Positions 14,995 to 20,744 of a DNA stretch of 20,744 nt are shown one piece after another (position 1 is the first letter of the stretch; every line of letters begins with the position of its first letter). This DNA is from DASQDT01 sp036380435. GTDB lineage: Bacteria > Acidobacteriota > Blastocatellia > Pyrinomonadales > Pyrinomonadaceae. The DNA lies in the NCBI GenBank assembly GCA_036380435.1, contig DASVES010000237.1, positions 1-20,744 of the forward strand, written 5' to 3'. Under the pieces are notes generated by a model that saw nothing but the letters and a program-made list of their open reading frames with translations, had not been told where the DNA came from and made no database searches. The position numbers and the translations under genes were made by a program.

Positions 14995-15612
14995 ATGCGT
15001 ATTACTTACCACCTACTCGCCGCCGCCCTCTTCATCACGGCCGCCGCCGCTGCTCCGCCCTGCTTCGGCCGCGGCGCGGCCACGACGACGGATGACGCGG
15101 CCGCGGAACAGAGCGCGCGGCCGGCCCGCATCTTCCTCATCCTCACGAGCGGGACGAAGACGGAGGTCGAGGAGGTGGCGGAGAAGTCCGAGGGCTTCTG
15201 GTTCCGGCGCGGGAACGTGTGGACGCTGATCGACCGCTCGAAGGTGGCGCGCGTCGAGCGCGAGTTACCGGCGGAGAAGGTCGCGGCTGCGGGCGCCGCC
15301 CCGAAGGCCGCGGCCGCGCGCTGGTCGCTCTCGGATGCGGCGCGGGTCGAGTCGTTCTTCGTAAAGAGGTTCGGCCGGGCGCTGCCCGTCACGGCCTTCG
15401 GGCAGTCGGGTTTGCACAATCGCTGGGGCTACGACCACCGGGACTCGTTGGACGTGGGCCTACACCCGGATAGCCTTGAGGGGAGGGAACTGATGGCCTT
15501 CCTCTCCGGCGAGGGCCTCCCCTTCATGGGCTTCCGCAGCGCCATCCCCGGCGTAGCCTCCGCCCCGCACATCCACATCGGCCTCCCCTCGCGCCGGCTC
15601 ACCTCGCGCTAA
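14995..15612 (+). CDS. Exported protein: EGFWFRR module plus H/D/HxH metallopeptidase-like domain
   Basis: The protein has 205 residues. A signal peptide covers about 1-23 and has a cysteine at 23 (AAAAPPCFG) that is not a clear lipobox. Residues about 45-90 are the same ~45-residue module that occurs twice in the transglycosylase at 2282 (here SEGFWFRR, ending KVARVERE). The C-terminal part (about 110-200) has SGLHNRWGYDHRDSLDVGLHPDS, with H141, D147, H148 and D153, then a segment GLPFMGFRSAIPG and APHIHIGLPS with H192 and H194. An upstream His/Asp pair plus a C-terminal HxH is the zinc-ligand scheme of LAS-type peptidoglycan peptidases (M15/M74-like), though the spacing here does not match the textbook motif. 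A role in cutting wall peptides is therefore an inference. A promoter lies just upstream. Confidence 0.75.
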   Translation: MRITYHLLAAALFITAAAAAPPCFGRGAATTTDDAAAEQSARPARIFLILTSGTKTEVEEVAEKSEGFWFRRGNVWTLIDRSKVARVERELPAEKVAAAGAAPKAAAARWSLSDAARVESFFVKRFGRALPVTAFGQSGLHNRWGYDHRDSLDVGLHPDSLEGRELMAFLSGEGLPFMGFRSAIPGVASAPHIHIGLPSRRLTSR

Positions 15613-15683
15613 AGTCCGCAGCCGCACGCTCCTCCTCATCCTCCTTCCCCAGACCCTTCTTTAAATCTCTTACAGACACGTCC

Positions 15684-15699
15684 CCGACTTTTGAGTCGG
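15684..15699. repeat. Hairpin CCGACT-TTTG-AGTCGG
   Basis: A perfect 6-base stem with a four-base loop lies 72 bases after the peptidase stop. No T run follows on the + strand. It could be part of a 3' end or a protein-binding site. Confidence 0.4.
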
Positions 15700-15767
15700 T
15701 CAAGCGTCCGTGTGTGCGAGACGGGCGCGCGCGTGCGAGCGCGTGCGTCCCCGTCGAGACCCCACTG

Positions 15768-15789
15768 CCGGCGCGGCCGGTCGCGCCGG
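15768..15789. repeat. Hairpin CCGGCGCG-GCCGGT-CGCGCCGG
   Basis: A perfect 8-base all-GC stem with a six-base loop, the most stable of the three hairpins in this gap. There is no T run on either side. Confidence 0.5.
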
Positions 15790-15802
15790 GTGAAGGTCAC
15801 GG

Positions 15803-15822
15803 GGTAGCAGGAAACTGCTATC
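15803..15822 (+). repeat. GNRA-capped hairpin GGTAGCAG-GAAA-CTGCTATC
   Basis: An 8-pair stem (one G-U pair) is closed by a GAAA tetraloop, a classic RNA tetraloop. This suggests that the structure works as RNA. It lies about 207 bases before the PilZ2 start. Confidence 0.45.
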
Positions 15823-16028
15823 GGCCTCTGGCTATTTGTTGGCCGGGAGAAGGGATACAGTAGCAGTAAATAACCTCGAAAAATGGGCAATCACTCCGAT
15901 GTGCTCTTCACGAAAAGACATTATCTTGTCATCGTCCTCAAAGTGAGATTTCGGCCGTGCGGCCTCACGAAAGTCCAAAAAGTAAATTGCCCGGGGAAGC
16001 GCAAGCGGGCGTGCATGAGAGAGAAAGC

Positions 16029-16469
16029 ATGACGCCCGAATCCATGGCGGAACGAGTGGCGCTGACGCCCCGATTCAGAGCGCAGCCCCGCGAGTGGGTA
16101 GAGCGTCCCGACCGTCTCTACGAACGTTTCCACGTGAGGGTCAGAGGCACGGACGCCGCGGGTAAAAAATTCAAGGTGACGACGGTTCTGGAAAATATCA
16201 GCGAGGGCGGTTTGTACGTGCTCCTCGACCGCAGGGTCGAAGGCGGCGCGCCGCTCTCGTTTTTCGTCAGCTTCTCGACGCTCCCTCAGGGGGAGGCCAA
16301 GAACGCCCCGCGCCTGTGCGCGCGCGGGCACGTACTACGAGCCGAGGCTCAGCCGGACGGCCTGTGTGGAGTGGCCGTCTCATTCACGCGCCACAGGTTC
16401 GTTCAAGGACACAACGTCAACGGAGGCGCTTGGCGCGCCGCCAACCACAAAGGCACTGGCACAGGCTGA
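16029..16469 (+). CDS. PilZ domain protein (PilZ2)
   Basis: The protein has 146 residues from the ATG. A GTG at 15957 would add 24 residues without domain character. The PilZ domain covers about 28-126. Both c-di-GMP signature motifs are intact: RxxxR at R29-R33 (RLYER) and N-x-S-x-x-G at N56-S58-G61 (NISEGG). The domain end VAVSFTRHRFV matches VAVSICQYKFV of PilZ1, so the two are related. A short Gly/Asn-rich tail follows. As a stand-alone PilZ protein it is likely a c-di-GMP-responsive adaptor. It lies 50 bases before the giant kelch/Ig-repeat gene on the same strand, so control of that surface protein by c-di-GMP is a reasonable guess. Confidence 0.85.
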   Translation: MTPESMAERVALTPRFRAQPREWVERPDRLYERFHVRVRGTDAAGKKFKVTTVLENISEGGLYVLLDRRVEGGAPLSFFVSFSTLPQGEAKNAPRLCARGHVLRAEAQPDGLCGVAVSFTRHRFVQGHNVNGGAWRAANHKGTGTG

Positions 16470-16519
16470 GCACCCCGAACTAAGCCCCCACCAGCATAAG
16501 AGATAAAAGGATTGCCCCC

Positions 16520-19500
16520 ATGAATAGCAGCAAGAATTCCCCCACGACTCGTACTCGCCACCCGTTTAGCATCGTCTTCGCCAAATCGCGGACTCGGCTG
16601 GCGGCAATTTTAATGATTGTGACGACGCTGGCCACCGCGGGCTTCTCCGCGACCTCCTCGGCGGGCTCGCTCCACAAGATCATATTCGACACGTTTTTAA
16701 GCCCCACGGCTCCTTCCGTGACGAAGGGCATCGAGCTGAAGGCCTCGTCGGCCCAGGGCGCGTTGGCTCCTCAGCAGGGCACGAACGCGGCGACGGCCAT
16801 GAACTCTTCGGCCGGGGCGGCGCGTCAGGGCCACACGGCGACGCTGCTCGGCGGCGGCCAAGTCCTCGTCGTCGGCGGCGACGCCGGCGGCACCGCGGAA
16901 GTGTTCGACGCGGCCACGGGGACGCACGCCGTGACCGGCGGTCTGAGCCTCGCGCGCTTCGACCACACGGCGACGAAGCTGGCGGACGGGCGCGTCATCG
17001 TCATCGGCGGGCGCAGCGGCGGGACGGCCGAAGCCACGACCGAGATTTACAACACGACTACCGGCTCCTTCGAGGCCGGGCCGTCCATGAGCGTCGCGCG
17101 TGCAGGTCACAGCGCGACGCTTTTGTCTGATGGGAAGATTCTCGTCGCGGGCGGCGACGCGGCGGGCAGCGCCGAGGTCTACGACCCGGCGGCGAACAGC
17201 TTCAGCGCGGGCGGCGCGGCGATGGGTGTTGCGCGCTCCGGCCATTCGGCGGCGCTGATGAACGACGGCCGCGTGATCGTCGTCGGCGGACGTGACGCCG
17301 GCGGCAACGAGCTTGAGTCGGCCGAAATTTACAACGGCTCGGGGTTTAGCGCGACGGGTAACGCGATGGCCCACCACCGCGTGCGCGCGCATCTGCGCGT
17401 GCTGCCCGACGGCAAGGTGCAGGTCATCGGCGGCAACGACGACGACTCGATGGAAGTCTACGACCCGGCGGTTGACGTGTTCGGCGCGCACGGCCACCTG
17501 ATCCCGGTCACCGACCCGGACGCCGCGCTCCTCGAAGACGACATCCTCGGCGCGCAGACGCGCGCGGCCTTCTTCCACCACGGGCAGGCGGACGCCGTGC
17601 GCGACCGCGAGGGCCACACCATCACGGAAATCCCGCAGTTGGGCAAGGCTGTCGTGCTCGGCGGCGTGAACACCGAGGGCGCCGCCCTCAACTCCGCCTC
17701 CATCCTGAACAGCTCCGCCGCGACCGTGACGACGGACAAGCTCGACTACGCTCCGGGTCAGACGGCCACAATTTCAGGGACGGGCTGGCAGCCGAACGAA
17801 GTTGTCAACATCATCCTTCACGAAGACCCGCACACACACACGGAGAGGCGGCTCGCGCCTCAAGCTAACGCCGAAGGTGATTTCTCAGCCAACTACCTCG
17901 TTGACAGCCACGACTTTCAGGTGACGTTCATCGTCGGAGCGAAGGGCGCTTCGTCCAGCAGGACTGCACAGACGACGTTTACTGACGGAAATTTAAACAT
18001 ATTCACGAGCGGCCCGAGTTATACACTCGTGTCCGACGTGTATAACTCGGCGAACTGTACGGGTTCGGTGCCAACTAATACGTCACAAACCGTCACCTTA
18101 GCTTCCAATGCTCAGTTCTCCATTAACGCCAACACCAAGTCGTACAAGCTGACCGTGCAAGGCCCGCCCGCCGGCTTCACGAACTGGACTACTTCCAGCC
18201 TAGGCACTGGTGTTTCAGTTTTCAGCAACGTCGGAAACGTACTTTGTCTTAACACCACTAGCCCCAGCGGGTCTGGAAATGCCACCGCTAACTTCAGCAC
18301 CGCAGCCACGGCACTCACTGTCGGTCCTGCGTCTGGCGCCTACGGCGGCACGGCTAATCTCTCGGCCACTCTTAAGACTCCCAACGCAAGCGGCGCCGGC
18401 GTAAGCGGCAAGACCATCAGCTTCACGCTCAACGGCAACAGCGTCGGCTCAGCAATCACCAACGCGAGCGGCGTCGCCACGCTTTCTAACGTCAGCTTGG
18501 CAGGCATCAACGCGGGCAGCTACCCCGCCGGCGTTGCCGCCAGCTTCGCAGGCGATGCGAGCTTCTTAGCCAGCAGCGGCAGCAACTCCCTGACGGTGAG
18601 CAAGGCTGCGACCACCACGACGGTAACCTGCGGCGTCGGGCCGTTCACTTTCACCGGCGCGGCGCAGACGCCCTGCACGGCCACGGTCACGGGTGCGGGC
18701 GGCCTGAATCAGTCGTTGACGGTCAACTACACCAACAACACGAACGCCGGGACAGCTACAGCCAGTGCGAGCTACGCGGAGAGCGCCAACCACCTCGGCA
18801 GCTCTGACTCGGAGAACTTCACCATTGACAAGGCTTCGTCCACGACCGTCGTCACCTGCCCGACGAACGTCACCTACACGGGCGCGGCGCAGACGCCCTG
18901 CTCGGCGGTAGTGACCGGAGTGGGCGGGCTCAACCAGTCGCTGACGGTAAGCTACTCGAACAACACGAACGCGGGCACCGCAAGCGCCAGCGCCACCTTC
19001 GCGGGAGATACGAACCACACCGGCAGCAACGACTCGAAGAACTTCACGATTGATCCGGCCGCCTCGACGACCGTCGTGACGTGTCCGACCAACGTCACTT
19101 ACACTGGCGCGGCGCAGACGCCTTGCACGGCCACGGTCACCGGGGCCGGCGGGCTCAATCAGTCGTTGACGGTCAACTACGCGAACAACACCGACGCCGG
19201 CACGGCGACGGCGAGCGCTTCATTCGCCGGCGATGCCAACCACCTCGGCAGCAGCGACAGTGAGAACTTCACCATCGACAAGGCGACGACGACGACGACA
19301 GTGACCTGCCCGACGAGCGTCACCTACGACGGCTCGGCGCTTGAGCCGTGTACCGCCACGGTCACCGGCCCGGGCGCGTTGAACCAGTCGTTGACCGTGA
19401 GCTACTCGAACAACACGAGCGCGGGGACGGCCATTGCCAGCGCCTCCTACGCCGAGACCGCCAACTACTTCGGCAGCAGCGACTCGAAGAACTTCACGAT

Positions 19501-20744
19501 TGATAAAGCCGCTTCGACGACCGTCGTCACCTGCCCGGCGAGCGCGACCTTCACCGGCGCGGCGATTGAGCCGTGCTCAGCCACCGTCACCGGCGCGGGC
19601 GGCCTGAACCAGTCGTTGACCGTCAGCTACACCAACAACGTCAACGCGGGGGCGGCCTCGGCCAGTGCGACCTACGCGGAGTCTGCCAACCACCTCGGCA
19701 GTTCCGACTCCAAGAACTTTACGATTGAGAAAGCGGCCACGACCACCGTCGTCACCTGCCCGACTAACGTTACCTACACCGGCGCGGCCATCGAGCCTTG
19801 CACGGCCACGGTGACGGGGCCGGCCCTCAGCGAGTCGTTGACGGTCAACTACACCAACAACACGAACGCCGGCGCCGCGACCGCGAGCGCGGCCTACGCG
19901 GAGAGCGCCAACTACCTTGGTAGCAGCGACTCGGAGAACTTCACCATTGACAAGGCGGCGACCGTCACCACGGTGTCTTGCCCGACGAACGTCACCTACA
20001 CGGGCGCGGCTCTTGAGCCTTGCGCGGCGACGGTGACGGGCGCGGGCGGCCTGAACGAGGCGTTGACGGTCAACTACACGAACAACACGAACGCCGGCGC
20101 CGCTACGGCCAGTGCGACGTATGCCGAGTCGGCCAACTACCTCGGCAGTTCCGACTCGAAGAACTTCACCATCGACAAGGCCGCAACGACCACCGTCGTC
20201 ACGTGCCCGGCGAGCGCGACCTTCACCGGCTCGGCGATTGAACCCTGTTCGGCGGCGGTGACCGGCGCCGGCGGGTTGAACCAGCCGTTGACGGTCTCTT
20301 ACACCGACAACGTTAACGCCGGGACGGCGACGGCCAGCGCCTCCTACGCGGGAGACGCCAACTACCTCGGCAGCTCTGACTCGAAGAACTTCACCATCGA
20401 GAGGGCGGCGACGACAACGACCGTGACGTGCCCGACGAACATCACCTATACGGGCGCGGCCATCGAGCCGTGTACGGCCACGGTCACCGGTCCGGGCGGG
20501 TTGAACGAGTCGTTGACAGTCGGCTACACCGACAACGTCAACGCGGGCGCCGCAACGGCCAGCGCCACCTATGCCGAGACCGCTAACTACCTCGGCAGCA
20601 GCGACAGTGAGAACTTCACCATCGACAAGGCGGCCACGACGACGACGGTGACCTGCCCGACGAGCGTCACCTACGACGGCTCGGCGCAGACTCCCTGTTC
20701 GGCGAGTGTGACCGGCGCGGGTGGTCTCAACCAGTCCTTGACGG
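16520..20744 (+). CDS. Giant secreted kelch-propeller / Ig-like repeat protein, 5' part
   Basis: The frame is open for 1408 codons and runs off the window. An AAAGGA box lies eight bases before the ATG. A signal peptide with a long basic n-region covers about 1-48 (core LAAILMIVTTLATAGFSA). Residues about 100-390 form kelch/galactose-oxidase-like blades, each with GHTATLL or a variant, DG-x-V-x-VVGG and AE-[IV]-[FY]-[DN]. At about 401-490 comes a domain starting TTDKLDYAPGQTATISGTGW and ending TTFTDGN, often seen in large secreted repeat proteins. One Ig-like domain follows (about 597-693), then tandem ~75-residue repeats from 695. The protein is probably extracellular or surface-attached and adhesive or structural. 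No anchor or sorting domain is visible because the C-terminus is missing. It may be exported by a dedicated secretion system. Confidence 0.88.
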   Translation, partial: MNSSKNSPTTRTRHPFSIVFAKSRTRLAAILMIVTTLATAGFSATSSAGSLHKIIFDTFLSPTAPSVTKGIELKASSAQGALAPQQGTNAATAMNSSAGAARQGHTATLLGGGQVLVVGGDAGGTAEVFDAATGTHAVTGGLSLARFDHTATKLADGRVIVIGGRSGGTAEATTEIYNTTTGSFEAGPSMSVARAGHSATLLSDGKILVAGGDAAGSAEVYDPAANSFSAGGAAMGVARSGHSAALMNDGRVIVVGGRDAGGNELESAEIYNGSGFSATGNAMAHHRVRAHLRVLPDGKVQVIGGNDDDSMEVYDPAVDVFGAHGHLIPVTDPDAALLEDDILGAQTRAAFFHHGQADAVRDREGHTITEIPQLGKAVVLGGVNTEGAALNSASILNSSAATVTTDKLDYAPGQTATISGTGWQPNEVVNIILHEDPHTHTERRLAPQANAEGDFSANYLVDSHDFQVTFIVGAKGASSSRTAQTTFTDGNLNIFTSGPSYTLVSDVYNSANCTGSVPTNTSQTVTLASNAQFSINANTKSYKLTVQGPPAGFTNWTTSSLGTGVSVFSNVGNVLCLNTTSPSGSGNATANFSTAATALTVGPASGAYGGTANLSATLKTPNASGAGVSGKTISFTLNGNSVGSAITNASGVATLSNVSLAGINAGSYPAGVAASFAGDASFLASSGSNSLTVSKAATTTTVTCGVGPFTFTGAAQTPCTATVTGAGGLNQSLTVNYTNNTNAGTATASASYAESANHLGSSDSENFTIDKASSTTVVTCPTNVTYTGAAQTPCSAVVTGVGGLNQSLTVSYSNNTNAGTASASATFAGDTNHTGSNDSKNFTIDPAASTTVVTCPTNVTYTGAAQTPCTATVTGAGGLNQSLTVNYANNTDAGTATASASFAGDANHLGSSDSENFTIDKATTTTTVTCPTSVTYDGSALEPCTATVTGPGALNQSLTVSYSNNTSAGTAIASASYAETANYFGSSDSKNFTIDKAASTTVVTCPASATFTGAAIEPCSATVTGAGGLNQSLTVSYTNNVNAGAASASATYAESANHLGSSDSKNFTIEKAATTTVVTCPTNVTYTGAAIEPCTATVTGPALSESLTVNYTNNTNAGAATASAAYAESANYLGSSDSENFTIDKAATVTTVSCPTNVTYTGAALEPCAATVTGAGGLNEALTVNYTNNTNAGAATASATYAESANYLGSSDSKNFTIDKAATTTVVTCPASATFTGSAIEPCSAAVTGAGGLNQPLTVSYTDNVNAGTATASASYAGDANYLGSSDSKNFTIERAATTTTVTCPTNITYTGAAIEPCTATVTGPGGLNESLTVGYTDNVNAGAATASATYAETANYLGSSDSENFTIDKAATTTTVTCPTSVTYDGSAQTPCSASVTGAGGLNQSLT
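18602..20744 (+). repeat. Tandem 225-bp coding repeats, nine full and one partial copy
   Basis: Copies start at 18602, 18830, 19055, 19280, 19505, 19730, 19952, 20177, 20402 and 20627 (partial). Lengths are 228, 225, 225, 225, 225, 222, 225, 225 and 225 bases, always in frame. Each encodes an Ig-like unit with TTVVTCP, Y/F-T/D-G, PC-x-A-x-VTG, LTV-x-Y-x-[ND]N, AGxAxASA and GSSDS-[EK]-NFTI. Two cysteines about 14 residues apart are kept in all full copies and could form a disulfide in each unit. The copies are also very similar at DNA level, which suggests recent duplication or gene conversion. Copy 6 lost one codon in the loop (GPALSESL). Confidence 0.95.

Larger units (their letters stand above)
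15613..16028. other. 416-base gap with three perfect hairpins and alternating GC tracts
   Basis: No gene is convincing here; the minus-strand frame at 15636-15890 has no domain character. The gap holds hairpins at 15684-15699, 15768-15789 and 15803-15822, and runs of alternating purine-pyrimidine (15709-15718, 15725-15737, 15739-15748). It may hold the end of the peptidase transcript and a structured leader for the PilZ gene downstream. Confidence 0.6.

Noticed and set aside
15613..16028. GEMM (c-di-GMP) riboswitch before PilZ2
   Set aside because: A GNRA-capped hairpin is present, but the conserved core bases of the known riboswitch (such as AGGGCAAA and ACGCAAAGCC) are not found.
16697..17617. 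306-codon open frame on the minus strand with RRV/DD-rich repeats
   Set aside because: The apparent repeats are the reverse of the kelch blades in the + strand gene.
18602..20744. CRISPR-like or phage-type direct repeats
   Set aside because: The repeats are 225 bp, contiguous and in frame inside one protein, with no unique spacers.

Overview
The window is GC-rich bacterial chromosome, most likely from an Acidobacteriota member (perhaps Blastocatellia). The lineage call is an inference from gene families: a VWFA protein of the 'acidobacterial VWFA-related' type (TIGR03436-like), NarX-like kinases of a divergent type, PilZ proteins, and secreted kelch/Ig-repeat proteins. No rRNA, tRNA, CRISPR array or insertion sequence was seen.

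Region 1 (1-5202, all + strand) is the end of a Tad pilus / type II secretion-like locus (tadB C-terminus, then tadC). It runs into a set of exported or envelope proteins: a TPR protein, a lytic transglycosylase, a two-repeat secreted protein and a VWFA protein. Spacing is tight and one pair overlaps by 4 bases, so this is probably one or two operons for building or remodelling the envelope around a secretion machine.

Region 2 (5272-12952) is a signalling block. It holds two paralogous membrane histidine kinases of the NarX/DesK type (HisKA_3-like) and three NarL/FixJ response regulators, ordered HK1-RR1 ... RR2-HK2-RR3. Between RR1 and RR2 lie a PilZ protein, a broken minus-strand remnant of a subtilisin-like protease (signal peptide and propeptide only, with a start-proximal frameshift), and about 1 kb with no convincing gene. 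Both kinases keep the phospho-acceptor motif HDxxxQ, but the end of the ATPase domain is divergent and carries a shared F-x-PRSI motif where a glycine-rich GxGL box is expected.

Region 3 (12953-16469) holds a second secreted TPR protein, a small exported protein with an H/D/HxH metallopeptidase-like C-terminus, and a second PilZ protein whose 416-base upstream gap contains three perfect hairpins. The small exported protein shares an unnamed ~45-residue module (core EGxWFRR) with the lytic transglycosylase of region 1, where it occurs twice.

Region 4 (16520 to the window end) is the first 1408 codons of a very large secreted protein. It has a kelch-like propeller, a beta-sandwich linker, one Ig-like domain, then nine full and one partial tandem repeats of about 75 residues (225 bp), each with a conserved cysteine pair. 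The gene continues beyond the window.

Together the window looks like cell-surface biology (Tad secretion, peptidoglycan remodelling, adhesin-like repeats) next to dedicated two-component and probable c-di-GMP (PilZ) signalling. The link between these parts is inferred from proximity only.
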